A DNA stretch of 64,000 nt from Planctomycetota bacterium (GTDB lineage Bacteria; Planctomycetota; Phycisphaerae; Sedimentisphaerales; Anaerobacaceae), in NCBI GenBank assembly GCA_030605475.1, contig JAUWIG010000048.1, positions 1-64,000 of the forward strand, read 5' to 3'. The notes beneath the pieces were generated by a model. The model saw only the letters and a list, made by a program, of their open reading frames with translations, ran no database searches and was not told where the DNA came from. Within the stretch, counting starts at the first letter, position 1. Each line of letters begins with the position of its first letter. Positions 35,285 to 43,886 of this stretch are shown piece after piece. Made by a program: the position numbers and the translations under genes.

Positions 35285-36760
35285 TTATTTGTCAGGTTTC
35301 TCGACTCTGGTAATAGCAGGTTCCGGTCCGCTGAACTCTGTTACTTCAAATCGCTTTGATTCAGCTTCTGAGAGGACTGCCTGTTCGACAATCCTGGGAG
35401 TTATGAAGATAAGCAGTTCGTTTGTAACGGTTTCTTCGCCTTCAAATCTAAACAACCCACCCAGAAGTGGTATATCGCCGAGGAATGGTATCTTATTGGT
35501 CTGTTTCGAGGCGTCCCGTTTGCGAAGGCCGCCAATTACAACCGTCTGGCCGTCTTTTACCAATGCTATTGTGTCAACTTTGCGTGTATCAACAGTCGGC
35601 GGGCTCGTTGAACCTACCTGAACACTAAATTCCGGTGCGATGTGCAATCTTATTATACCGTCCCTTGCAACATGCGGTTTAACCGTAAGCTCGACGCCGA
35701 CCTCTTTAAATTCGGTCGATGTCATTAGGCCGCCTTGCTCTGTTTGTGTTTCTTCTTCGTAAGGAATTTCGCGTACAATTTTGAAATTGGCAACTTCATT
35801 ATCAAGTACCAGAATTCGAGGGTTGGCGAGGAGCTTGGCGGAGATGTTTTCCTGCTCTGCTCTGATAATGGCGTCAATGTTAATACTGGCGTTTAGTATG
35901 CCAAAACGAATCAGTGCGCTGGTGTCAGTAGTATTGTTGAGTACTCCTGAGAAGCCGCCGGTGATGTAGGGGTCCCTTCTGGTCTCAATGTACCCTGTGC
36001 TTCCATCCTTTTTGGTATACGACATGGCACTACTGGTTGCGCTGCCGAGAGTTCCCGCCCCGCCGGTACCGTAGTTGGTTCGCCTGCCCAGTTGCCAGTC
36101 TACGCCCAGGTCAAAGCGGTCGGTAGAGGTTATATCATATATTCTCACCTCGACGAGTACCTGTGGTGTTATGCGGTCTATTTCGTTGACGAATGTTTCC
36201 ATGGCCTTCATCTTGCTCTGAGTATCGGTAACTATTATGTGGCTGGTGCCCGGGTTGGAAGATAAGGAGCCGCGGTTCGAGAGAAATTTCTTCAGGGCCT
36301 TTTCTACTTCTATAACATCTGCGTAAGTAATTCGAAAAATTTTGTTGATAAGGGCTTCTTCTCTCTCAGTGATTTCCCCGATAGGCGCTATTCTTATCAT
36401 ATTCTTATCTGCTACGTAGCCGTAACCGTGCGCTATAAGAATATTGTTCAGCGCTTCTTCCAGCGGCACATCCGTAAGCGTGGCGGTCACTTCGCCGATG
36501 ACCTTGGGGTTTTTGATAATGTCCACATCCGCCTGTTCAGCCATTATCCTTATGACGTCGTCGATGGGTGTGTCCCTGAAATTGACGCTTATTTTTTTTA
36601 GCATCCGCTGCTCGAGCGTTGTCAAGACCTCAATGTTTTCCAAGTCATTATCATCGTCCTGGGCGGCGGTGATAGGGCAAGCAGCCATAACGAGTCCGAC
36701 GGCGATGCCGAGCCAGGTCAGAAACTTTAATCCTCTACGTTTTATCATGGAGCCTTTCAT
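35285..36760 (-). CDS. Secretin (PilQ/GspD-type outer-membrane channel)
   Basis: A 491-residue secretin with an N-terminal signal peptide (about 1-33, ending near ITAAQ). A secretin/TonB short domain follows (ISVNFRDTPIDDVIRIMAEQADVDI, then DVPLEEALNNILIAHGYGY), next an N1-type KH fold (TYADVIEVEKALKKFLS, GTSHIIVTDTQSK). The conserved beta-barrel core has RDGIIRLHIAPEFSVQ, VVIGGLRKRD and the IPFLGDIPLLGGLFR signature, ending LLIFITPRIVE. It forms the outer-membrane pore of a type IV pilus or type II secretion system. It is the last gene of the minus-strand assembly operon, 53 bp after the PilP/GspB-like gene. Confidence 0.92.
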   Translation of the reverse strand: MKGSMIKRRGLKFLTWLGIAVGLVMAACPITAAQDDDNDLENIEVLTTLEQRMLKKISVNFRDTPIDDVIRIMAEQADVDIIKNPKVIGEVTATLTDVPLEEALNNILIAHGYGYVADKNMIRIAPIGEITEREEALINKIFRITYADVIEVEKALKKFLSNRGSLSSNPGTSHIIVTDTQSKMKAMETFVNEIDRITPQVLVEVRIYDITSTDRFDLGVDWQLGRRTNYGTGGAGTLGSATSSAMSYTKKDGSTGYIETRRDPYITGGFSGVLNNTTDTSALIRFGILNASINIDAIIRAEQENISAKLLANPRILVLDNEVANFKIVREIPYEEETQTEQGGLMTSTEFKEVGVELTVKPHVARDGIIRLHIAPEFSVQVGSTSPPTVDTRKVDTIALVKDGQTVVIGGLRKRDASKQTNKIPFLGDIPLLGGLFRFEGEETVTNELLIFITPRIVEQAVLSEAESKRFEVTEFSGPEPAITRVEKPDK

Positions 36761-36813
36761 AGTAGTCCCTTTCTTGAATTAGCGATTAAGCAGCAGCATT
36801 TCTGTTTACTTTT

Positions 36814-37677
36814 TTACTGAACTTTTTGTGTCCATTTTCTGCCGTTCATTTCAAACTCAACGCTACGTTTATTTATCTTTATGATGGTTGCACCTGATAT
36901 TTTGTCACCCACATACAGTATTTGACCGCTAATCATTGCGCATGGGTTATCCTTGCTATAGACAATGGCCTTTACGATTAGTTTGCCTGATGTATCGGTT
37001 TGGCTCTGAGCAATCGAAACCGAGCCGAATTGCGTAGGGTCGCGAAGCCTTGTCGGATAAGGTTCCGGAATCTGCCAATCAATTTCATGCTCAGAACCAG
37101 CAACGACTTTTGTCGGCTTAAAACTGTGAAGCTCACCTGTTTTGCCCGAAGGCGTGCTCAGTACCAGTGTAAGCATAAAAATCAAGAGGATAAAGAGAAC
37201 GGGCACCGATATCAGCACTACTTTTTGCTTTGTGGCACTGACGCCCGGTTTTGGTGTAAGTAGTTTGTCTTTTATTTGTTGCCAGGCCTGTTGCCAAGGG
37301 GCTTGTTTTGCAGCTTTTATGGTAACATCAACTTCAGGGGGTTTAAGTAGAGCAGCTTCGAGTTTGGGTGGAGTAACTTCAGGTGATTTAGGCGGAGCAG
37401 CTTCAGGTTGTTCGGGTGTAGCAGTTTCAGGTTGTTCGGGCGGAGCGGCTTCGGATTGTTTGGGTGGAGTAACTTCAGGTGGTGGCTGGGTAGGTTGCTG
37501 AGATTCTGGCGCCGGCGAAGTTGGTTGGTCTGGAGCAGGTGGTTTCGAAGGGGCGTGGTTAGCGCAGTGCGGTGTAGGCGCGCCAGAAGACTGCTGGGCG
37601 TCGCTTTTTTTCGGAATCGGCACGCCATCAAAAATCACTGAAATTTCTTTGTGCAACCCTGTTCTATGTTTTGGCAT
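36814..37677 (-). CDS. PilP/GspB-like proline-rich membrane protein
   Basis: 287 residues: a cytoplasmic Pro/Glu/Ala-rich stretch (about 40-115, with repeated PEQPE and PPK words), one membrane helix (about 152-170), then a periplasmic C-terminal domain with MISGQILYVGDKISGATII and VEFEMNGRKW. That last block resembles the homology domain of PilP/GspB/GspC proteins, which link the inner-membrane platform to the secretin. Its place directly before the secretin gene fits. Its start overlaps the end of the ParA gene by 14 bp, so translation is probably coupled. Confidence 0.72.
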   Translation of the reverse strand: MPKHRTGLHKEISVIFDGVPIPKKSDAQQSSGAPTPHCANHAPSKPPAPDQPTSPAPESQQPTQPPPEVTPPKQSEAAPPEQPETATPEQPEAAPPKSPEVTPPKLEAALLKPPEVDVTIKAAKQAPWQQAWQQIKDKLLTPKPGVSATKQKVVLISVPVLFILLIFMLTLVLSTPSGKTGELHSFKPTKVVAGSEHEIDWQIPEPYPTRLRDPTQFGSVSIAQSQTDTSGKLIVKAIVYSKDNPCAMISGQILYVGDKISGATIIKINKRSVEFEMNGRKWTQKVQ

Positions 37678-38578
37678 TACTTATCTCCTCAGCCGAAGCC
37701 ACGTCATTGATTATCTCCTCAGCCGAAGCGTCGTTATTACTTATCTCCTCAGCCAGAGCGTCGTTATTACTTATCTCCTCAGCCGGAGCGTTGTCATTAC
37801 TTATGTCCTCAGCCGGAGCCCTGCCATTGATTATCTCCTCAGCCAAAGCCTTGTATTCAGCAGCACCTTTGCTTTGTGGAGCGTAAGTCAAAACAGGCTC
37901 ACCGGCACTTGGCGCTTCAGCCAGCCTTACAGTTCTGTGAATGACCGTATCAAATACCAAGCTGCCGAAAAGTTCCCTCATCTGTCTTTGTATTTGTCTG
38001 CTCAATGTTGTCCTGCTTTCGACGAAGGTCAGCAGCATGCAAGGTGTTTCCAGGCGTTGATTGAAGCGTTCCCTAATGATTGCTATGGTCTTAAGTAGTT
38101 GTTTTAGCCCCTCGAGAGCATAATAATGTGCCTGAATTGGTATTATTACATCAGTGCTCGCTACCAGGGCGTTCAACGTCAACAGACTAAGCGACGGTGA
38201 GCAATCAATAACGCATATCTCATAATTGCCATCTATATTGGCAAGCTGCCGGCTTAGTACGTATTCTCTTTCGTGTAGCGTTGCCAACTCATACTCGACG
38301 CCGGAGAGCAAAATATTGCTCGGAGCCAGATTAAGCCATCTCTCGCCGGTGCTTAGCACCACGTTGGAGATGGGAATTTGCGCATTGGTAAGAGTGTCAT
38401 AGATGGTTTTATCCAACGTCTCAGGGTCATAGCCAAATCCCAGTGTGGAGTGGGCCTGGGCGTCGAGGTCAATTAGCAGCACCCTCACGTTTTTTTGCGC
38501 AAAGGCGGCAGCGAGGTTCACTGCTGTAGTTGTTTTGCCGCAACCACCCTTTTGATTTGTTATTGCTATTGTTTTCAT
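37664..38578 (-). CDS. ParA/MinD-type ATPase with C-terminal decapeptide repeats
   Basis: 304 residues. It starts at MKTIAITNQKGGCGKTTTAVNLA (deviant Walker A KGGCGKTT). Switch I/Walker A' VLLIDLDAQAHSTLGF and Walker B YEICVIDCSPSLSLLTLNAL complete a ParA/Soj ATPase. After the ATPase core the last ~60 residues are six copies of a ten-residue AEEISNNDAS-like repeat, encoded by exact 30-bp DNA units. No parB-like gene is adjacent. The gene is embedded between pilO-like and pilP-like genes and overlaps the latter, so it may place or count pilus/secretion complexes, as ParA-like proteins do for other envelope machines. That role is inference. Confidence 0.85.
   Translation of the reverse strand: MKTIAITNQKGGCGKTTTAVNLAAAFAQKNVRVLLIDLDAQAHSTLGFGYDPETLDKTIYDTLTNAQIPISNVVLSTGERWLNLAPSNILLSGVEYELATLHEREYVLSRQLANIDGNYEICVIDCSPSLSLLTLNALVASTDVIIPIQAHYYALEGLKQLLKTIAIIRERFNQRLETPCMLLTFVESRTTLSRQIQRQMRELFGSLVFDTVIHRTVRLAEAPSAGEPVLTYAPQSKGAAEYKALAEEIINGRAPAEDISNDNAPAEEISNNDALAEEISNNDASAEEIINDVASAEEISNAKT
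37681..37860. repeat. Six 30-bp tandem repeats at the 3' end of the ParA gene
   Basis: Units begin TTATCTCCTCAGCC at 37681, 37711, 37741, 37771, 37801 (one G for C) and 37831, exactly 30 bp apart. They encode an acidic ten-residue peptide. The copy number is likely variable between strains. Confidence 0.93.
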
Positions 38579-38618
38579 TTTTATATCGTAAAAGTGAGCC
38601 GAGAGCCCATCGGCTCTT

Positions 38619-39188
38619 TTAGCTGTCCTGCTGCTTTCTGACAAAAATCGCCAGGTCCATACGTACCCGGTGTCCTAAATTATCGTAGCTTGCGCGAGTT
38701 ATTGTGAACTTATCTACAAAGATGACCGGCTGGTACCTCTCCAGAGCATTTAAGAAAGCGGCAAACCGATTGAAACCCGAAGTGAAGCTGATATCAATGT
38801 GATTCTCACGTATGTGGTTACAATTTGGTATTGCTGAGCCTTCGCGCTTGCCTACGGTTCTAATGCTGAACGAACTGACGTTTTTCTCCTTGGCAATTTC
38901 ACTTATATCGAGTGTCAAATTAGCCGAATCTCTATAGTCAGTAACAAAATCGTTCAATTTATGTCGTAAAAGGTCGACCTCTTCATTTAACTGAATTTTG
39001 TTTTTCTCTTGTGTTGCCTGGAGTATGGAGCGGTACATCTGCTTTTTCTCGTTGAGCTGCCTTTTGATACGTTTTTTGTCCTTTCTTTGTGGCGCCAGCA
39101 CGAAAATATTGGCTAATAGAAACAGTACGAAACAACCTGCCCATACTAAAGCCGCTGTTCTAAAATATTTTTTATAAATCACTTTCAT
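38619..39188 (-). CDS. PilO-like pilus assembly protein
   Basis: 189 residues. It starts at MKVIYKKYFRTAA with a single membrane helix (about 10-32), then a coiled-coil stretch (KKRIKRQLNEKKQMYRSIL to about 90) and a ferredoxin-like C-terminal part with HIDISFTSGFNRFAAFLNALERYQP, as in PilO. With PilN it forms the inner-membrane alignment complex. Upstream in-frame codons to 39356 overlap pilN and are rejected. It lies 10 bp after the PilN-like gene. The ParA gene follows after 40 bp. Confidence 0.82.
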   Translation of the reverse strand: MKVIYKKYFRTAALVWAGCFVLFLLANIFVLAPQRKDKKRIKRQLNEKKQMYRSILQATQEKNKIQLNEEVDLLRHKLNDFVTDYRDSANLTLDISEIAKEKNVSSFSIRTVGKREGSAIPNCNHIRENHIDISFTSGFNRFAAFLNALERYQPVIFVDKFTITRASYDNLGHRVRMDLAIFVRKQQDS

Positions 39189-39198
39189 AAAAGTTCCA

Positions 39199-39855
39199 CT
39201 ACAATGCCGGTTTGAAAATACAATCCATTTCATAAGAGACAACATCCTGTTGCTCAAGCGAACCAAGCTGCTGCGAAACTTTGATGTGCTCAAGCTTTGG
39301 TCCGAGCACGGCTGAAGAGCGAAGATTGTTTCGAAATTTCCTGATTGCTTCATCATAGCTGGCGGAGGCCAGCCCGGACTGTGGATTTCCGCAAATATTT
39401 ATCTGCAATGTTCTTACAGGGACAGTGACATCAACCATTTTTTGGGGGTTATCTTTTGCAGGAACTTTTCTTTTTATGGAACTATGCTTTACCTCAAACT
39501 TTGTTAACACCATCGAATCCGGCATATTTTTTACCAGTGTCGCCAAAATAGGCGACCATTGAGTATACCTGCCAATGGCGGACGAAACTTCCGATAGGCT
39601 GCTGTTTATGTCGCTTTTCTCTCTTCCGAGCGTGTCTTGCAACTCCACAGCGTCCGACAATTGGTTAATCTTTGTTTCGTAAATAGCTATTCCCTGCTCC
39701 TGTATTGATGCGATAATGTTGGTGTGCCAATGATAGCCGAATATTGCTATTGCGATAATAGCGGGTACTGTAAAGGTTGCCACGGCAATAGCTATACCTT
39801 CAGGCCCGCTCTTTGCCGGAATACCCTGGCCCTTTAACAAATCCATAGTGAACAT
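39199..39855 (-). CDS. PilN-like pilus assembly protein
   Basis: 218 residues: a short cytoplasmic N-terminus (MFTMDLLKGQG), a hydrophobic helix (about 22-42), a coiled coil (IYETKINQLSDAVELQDTL) and a periplasmic part with WSPILATLVKNMPDSMVLTKFEV, a typical PilN pattern. It starts one base after the PilM stop codon (TGA-T-ATG), so the two are translationally linked. The canonical INLLP motif is replaced by MDLLKG at the N-terminus. MTMDLL from the fourth codon is an alternative start. Confidence 0.82.
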   Translation of the reverse strand: MFTMDLLKGQGIPAKSGPEGIAIAVATFTVPAIIAIAIFGYHWHTNIIASIQEQGIAIYETKINQLSDAVELQDTLGREKSDINSSLSEVSSAIGRYTQWSPILATLVKNMPDSMVLTKFEVKHSSIKRKVPAKDNPQKMVDVTVPVRTLQINICGNPQSGLASASYDEAIRKFRNNLRSSAVLGPKLEHIKVSQQLGSLEQQDVVSYEMDCIFKPAL

Positions 39856-39856
39856 A

Positions 39857-40999
39857 TCAGATAGACCTCATAGCAAGACCGGCTGCTACTGCCATTGCAG
39901 TACCGTTTTTTTGTAGAATATCTTGATAGTGCTGCTCTGCGTCGCAGCGCACGTTGTCAAACGGGTTCCACAACACAGCTTTTGCTGGAAGCCGGCTGTC
40001 CAATAACTCGATAAATCCTTTGGCCAGAGCGAAACCGCCGCAGACAAATACCTTTTCAACGATGGTTGATTTCGCTTCCTGAGCCGTGTAGTAGCGCAAC
40101 GTATCAGTAACATCGGTAATCAATTTCTGACAGGCCTTGGCCAAACTGTCACCAAATTCTAATTGAAGCTGGCTCGAATCCTCGCGGCTGGTTAGAGCGC
40201 TGCTGACAGTTTTTGCTGGGACATCGCATTCACTTGCAATCTGCTCAACGATATCGTTACCGGCATAGGCCATATCGCGAATAAACGGTAAGTTATTATC
40301 ACTCATAATTGCCACAGTGGTGTGGGAGCTGCCGACGTTCAAAATGGCTGTTGCTCGGCTGGCCTCTGGTTCTTCGTATTCGTCGCTGAGGCCATTTTGC
40401 GACTTTTCGGGTTTGCCTTTTGTGCTCTTTTGAGAATGAGCTTCCTCGTAAAATGGGAGGGCCTCGAAGCAATTCAAAAGCGCCAGTCCGTCCACATCCA
40501 TCAGGACATTGTTAAGAGAAGCCTTTTCAGTAAGTCGGCTTTTGCTTTTTATCACCTTATTCGTCGCTGCCACTAAAAAGCCACTGATACTATCCTTGTC
40601 ACTGGGTATCAATCGGTACTCAACGACACCATCGTCAACGTTGAACGGGCAAACCTGCGCTGCTTCGAGCATGACCGCTCCTTGCATTTCTTCCATTGAC
40701 AACGAGGGAAACTTAAAGTAGCGGACGGCCACTTCCGGGCCGCATACCCCACAAACAGCCAATCGCGTCCTAATCCCGGTTGACTCAACACAGTTGCGAA
40801 TTGCCTTGACGGCGTTTATTTCTTTGGAAGTTTGGTCACTTTCTGTTTCATCAGCAATGTCAGCTATACCGGCTGCAGTAACTGTGTAGCCGCCGTCGTC
40901 TTTGCGCAGCTGGATTAGCTTGACTGACGATGAACCGATATCTAGACCCAGGACTTCGTCCTGTTTGAGTTTAAGCAATTGTTTCCAATCCAGGTTCAT
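39857..40999 (-). CDS. pilM: PilM-like cytoplasmic pilus assembly ATPase fold
   Basis: 380 residues of the actin/FtsA-like PilM family. Motifs are VLGLDIGSSSVKLIQL (phosphate 1), AVMLEAAQVCPF, ATAILNVGSSHTTVAI (phosphate 2), VEKVFVCGGFALAKGF (adenosine) and a late AVAAGLAMRSI. It binds the cytoplasmic tail of PilN. The region around 205-235 is a low-complexity insertion (KSTKGKPEKSQNG). The ribosome-binding site GGAGGAG lies directly before ATG 40999. It heads the PilM-N-O-ParA-P-Q series. Confidence 0.9.
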   Translation of the reverse strand: MNLDWKQLLKLKQDEVLGLDIGSSSVKLIQLRKDDGGYTVTAAGIADIADETESDQTSKEINAVKAIRNCVESTGIRTRLAVCGVCGPEVAVRYFKFPSLSMEEMQGAVMLEAAQVCPFNVDDGVVEYRLIPSDKDSISGFLVAATNKVIKSKSRLTEKASLNNVLMDVDGLALLNCFEALPFYEEAHSQKSTKGKPEKSQNGLSDEYEEPEASRATAILNVGSSHTTVAIMSDNNLPFIRDMAYAGNDIVEQIASECDVPAKTVSSALTSREDSSQLQLEFGDSLAKACQKLITDVTDTLRYYTAQEAKSTIVEKVFVCGGFALAKGFIELLDSRLPAKAVLWNPFDNVRCDAEQHYQDILQKNGTAMAVAAGLAMRSI

Positions 41000-41014
41000 A
41001 GCTCCTCCATAAGG

Positions 41015-41049
41015 AAACTAAAAACTAAGAGCTAAAAGCGAAAAACTAT
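41015..41049. repeat. Heptad tract, AAACTAA words
   Basis: AAACTAA twice, GAGCTAA, AAGCGAA and AAACTAT in strict 7-bp register, 16 bp upstream of the pilM start. Confidence 0.8.
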
Positions 41050-41117
41050 TGCGTCTGAAGCCGGATAGAGCTTTTCTCCGGCACGCATCAGGTCTGAATA
41101 TGAGCCCAATGGATGCG

Positions 41118-41166
41118 GGATACGCTATGTTTTACGCTTTTTGTTTTTTGTTTTACGCTTCTTTAA
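41118..41166. repeat. Heptad tract, TTACGCT/TTTTGTT words
   Basis: GGATACG, CTATGTT, TTACGCT, TTTTGTT twice, TTACGCT and TCTTTAA: seven units in register, with a mirrored order of words. Confidence 0.8.
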
Positions 41167-41411
41167 TCGGCCTAAAAAGACAGCTGTTTTACTTAGAAAT
41201 TACAATATGTGATTTGATAGGTGAGTGTGTTTGATTTAAGATGCCAGGTCCTATAAATAGCGGGTAGCCGATAGCAAGCAGGGGGGTAGAAGAAGGAAAA
41301 CTAAAGGCTGTGTGCTAAACGTTATGTGCTATTATTGAGGCCCTTAGGAGTTATCGGTCGTGTTTTAGTGATGGGTATTGCGCAATGCGATATACGCTTT
41401 TAATTGCCTGC

Positions 41412-43100
41412 TCAATAATCGCGCCAGCCGCCCGGCGCCGGAATATACTTGCCTACCATGGAGAAATCGCCCGGCAAAATTCCCTGCAATAATCTCTTGT
41501 CGAGGTAGTAGTCTTTCGTATAACCATTGAGCACCATGCCCGACCATAGTGGCGATGCGGTCCCTACGATGCCCCTGAGGGCCTCTGTAATGGTGCCGCG
41601 AATAATCAGCTCGTCATACCCTAACCACGAGATTGTTTTTCTGTTTCCGACATTTTCAGCGCCCCATCCACCACCACCGACGGTGATAGCCGCTTCAACT
41701 TCCGTTTGACGGAGGAGTTTGCGCCTATGGGGTGTTGCGCCGTCAGGCCGAGCTACAGGTACGTAATTAAAGCCTTCAGGTTCAACGGGCGTATCGTCAA
41801 CATAGCTGTAATCGCTCATACCCGGGTCAACCACCTTTACTACACCCTGGGCAACGAGGCCTAATGTATTTGGGTTATTTGCTGCCGGCATGGCGCCATC
41901 GCGGTCACCGTCAACTTTTATACTGTCAGCAATCCAAATATTTCCTGTGGCGACAACGGTAATTTTACCTTTTATTGCCTGGTCATTATTGTGGAGGGAA
42001 TTGTCACCGCCAATAATTACGTTGCCATTGACGAAAATCTGACCGCCTGGTTCGGATTCCACTTCGCCGAATGATTGTGTAACGTACGTATCTTCAATTG
42101 GCACCGTAACCGATGGTTCTCCAGTCGGTTTCAAATGGTAGGCGTAAGTGTTGTATTTTATATATGTATCCCCGATGCCATTATTAATTTTGTAATCGTA
42201 GGTCGGCTTAGGGCCGGGGTTGTCCTCATACCGGTAACCTCGCACCGTGCAATTGTTCGTAATGCGGACCTTGCCGACGCCATCTTCAACAAAGAACTCA
42301 AGCTGAGTAGCAGCGTTCGGTCTTGTAACAGGGGCATTGGCAGCGGGGGTAAATTTAAAGTTAGAGTCTGTCGTGTCTGCGAAGCGGTCAACTTTCTGCT
42401 GGACGGCAGATGCATCAGTAATTTTGCAGTCGGGCTGATTGAAACAGATTCCACCATCGAAAAGGTGCATAACACCGCTATACTTATCCGTTCCCCCGGC
42501 TGTATATCGTGACTCGCCCATTGAGATGCTCTGTCGAAAGTCAGGACTGCCGATTATATAAATATCTTTTCCATCCGGGTCGTCGTCATGTTTATTAATG
42601 TGTATGGGGATATCAATCACTTCACCGCCGGCGAAAGGCCATGCCACGGTCGATGAAGGTCCGCTGGGTACTCTGTGTGATGACCCCCAACCCTCCATTG
42701 CCTGGACTACGAGAACATCCACCGTTCTGTCAGATGTGCCACTGTGGCCGTTGGAGACAACTCTGTAAATTGGACGGGAACCTATAAATGAATAAAAGGA
42801 AATGGTGTAATCACAGCTATTATCTCCGAAGGAGATGGTGTCGCTCGGTGTTCCCTTTTGCTGGAGTACGGTTAGTAAATCCTGCTGCTGGCTCATCCAG
42901 AAGATTGCCTGTTCATAGCCGGCTTCAGCGGCGAGTATTGCGGCCTGTTCATTTTTCGCTGTAATGGCCTGATGCCTGACGCCGTAAGCGACTGTTAATA
43001 GTCCCACTCCCAGAATAGATAGAATAACCAGTGATACAGCTATCAGAGCAAGTGCTGAGCCGTCCCGATAAAATTTACGTTTGTTGGCTTTGATTTTCAT
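41412..43100 (-). CDS. PilX-type pilus assembly/minor pilin-like protein
   Basis: 562 residues. The N-terminus RKFYRDGSALALIAVSLVILSILGVGLL has the Gly-x-Ala-Leu pattern and long hydrophobic helix of PilX N-terminal-domain proteins (minor pilin class without a classic FTLIE site). A coiled stretch (AKNEQAAILAAEAGYEQAI) follows. The large C-terminal part is beta-rich with INGNVIIGGDN and KGKITVVATGNIWI repeats, resembling a beta-helix adhesin-like domain. It is predicted to be a pilus-associated surface or tip protein. It lies 85 bp downstream of the PilW-like gene in the same operon. Confidence 0.72.
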   Translation of the reverse strand: MKIKANKRKFYRDGSALALIAVSLVILSILGVGLLTVAYGVRHQAITAKNEQAAILAAEAGYEQAIFWMSQQQDLLTVLQQKGTPSDTISFGDNSCDYTISFYSFIGSRPIYRVVSNGHSGTSDRTVDVLVVQAMEGWGSSHRVPSGPSSTVAWPFAGGEVIDIPIHINKHDDDPDGKDIYIIGSPDFRQSISMGESRYTAGGTDKYSGVMHLFDGGICFNQPDCKITDASAVQQKVDRFADTTDSNFKFTPAANAPVTRPNAATQLEFFVEDGVGKVRITNNCTVRGYRYEDNPGPKPTYDYKINNGIGDTYIKYNTYAYHLKPTGEPSVTVPIEDTYVTQSFGEVESEPGGQIFVNGNVIIGGDNSLHNNDQAIKGKITVVATGNIWIADSIKVDGDRDGAMPAANNPNTLGLVAQGVVKVVDPGMSDYSYVDDTPVEPEGFNYVPVARPDGATPHRRKLLRQTEVEAAITVGGGGWGAENVGNRKTISWLGYDELIIRGTITEALRGIVGTASPLWSGMVLNGYTKDYYLDKRLLQGILPGDFSMVGKYIPAPGGWRDY

Positions 43101-43146
43101 AATCTTGTCCCTTTAGCGCTTAGTATTGTCATTTCTGCGCAAGCAC

Positions 43147-43188
43147 GAATCTATACGCTAAACGCTATTTGCTAAACGCCATTTTTTA
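43147..43188. repeat. Heptad tract, AACGCTA/TTTGCTA words
   Basis: GAATCTA, TACGCTA, AACGCTA, TTTGCTA, AACGCCA and TTTTTTA in 7-bp register at the 3' end of the PilW-like gene. A further short tract (about 43108-43142) precedes the PilX-like start. Confidence 0.8.
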
Positions 43189-43866
43189 CCTCGGCCATAT
43201 ATTTCGCATCAGAACCGCTGTGGTCACATCAATACTATCGTCATTTTCCGGGTCCGTTAGCGTAATATTGATTCTGACGCATCCCTGTCCTATCCCGTTT
43301 AAGGTTGTGTGGCTAAAAGCCCCGGTGTTAGGGTCGGCAGTAACATTTTCTGCAAGAATGATTGTGGTTATATTGGAGGTATTTCTGGTGCCGCCGCCAT
43401 TATACACACCCCCCGGCGGATACGGGCCATAGTCAACTTTCAACCGGTCGCCGTCAATATAGAAAAGTGCATAAGCTGTTGCCGTCTTGGTAACATCCAA
43501 CAGGCCATGGCTGTCGGTTGCGTCGAGCTCAACGTCCCAGTATCTGAATTCCGCGGCATCGCCGGAAACCACCTCTTCCGGCTCTGTGCCTTGCGGCGCT
43601 GCGGGCGTAAAAGTGTTACCGCTTATGTTGTAGATTACGTAATTAAGGCGGTTAGCTTTTCTTCCGACACTGCCAAATGTTAGCGGAGTAATCTGTGCAT
43701 CCTGTTTTATTTGCTTGTGTGCTGAATCGTAGGCTTTGTGCCAGGTTTGCTGGCCCATGACGAGCAAGACGCCGACCACTAATATGAGCACTGAGGTTAC
43801 GGCCATGGTGACAGTCAGCTCTATGATAGTGACGCCAGAAGGAGATTTTTTACTTTCAAAGTCCAT
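43186..43866 (-). CDS. PilW/GspJ-like minor prepilin
   Basis: 226 residues from MDFESKK. The start at 43866 is chosen because GGAAGGGG lies 7 bp upstream. An ATG 18 bp earlier is only 2 bp from the previous stop and has no such site. A type III prepilin signal is present: basic leader, SPSG then VTIIELTVTMAVTSVL, with cleavage after Gly and Glu at +5. The C-terminal part is beta-rich, typical of minor pseudopilins. It is likely part of the priming or tip complex of the pilus/secretion fibre. Confidence 0.82.
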   Translation of the reverse strand: MDFESKKSPSGVTIIELTVTMAVTSVLILVVGVLLVMGQQTWHKAYDSAHKQIKQDAQITPLTFGSVGRKANRLNYVIYNISGNTFTPAAPQGTEPEEVVSGDAAEFRYWDVELDATDSHGLLDVTKTATAYALFYIDGDRLKVDYGPYPPGGVYNGGGTRNTSNITTIILAENVTADPNTGAFSHTTLNGIGQGCVRINITLTDPENDDSIDVTTAVLMRNIWPR

Positions 43867-43886
43867 TGATTTGCCCCTTCCCATTT

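Larger units (their letters stand above)
41000..41411. other. 412-bp gap between the PilX-like gene and pilM
   Basis: No gene seen. It contains heptad tracts (41015-41049 and 41118-41166, and a looser one around 41300-41345) and a small GCCGGA/TCCGGC hairpin (41059-41081) without a T-run. A promoter for pilM may lie here, but none stands out. Confidence 0.5.

Noticed and set aside
37649-38098. Plus-strand reading frame with repeated hydrophobic YLLSRS words
   Set aside because: It is the antisense of the six 30-bp repeats and core of the ParA gene. The peptide repeats follow from the DNA repeats, and there is no independent family support.
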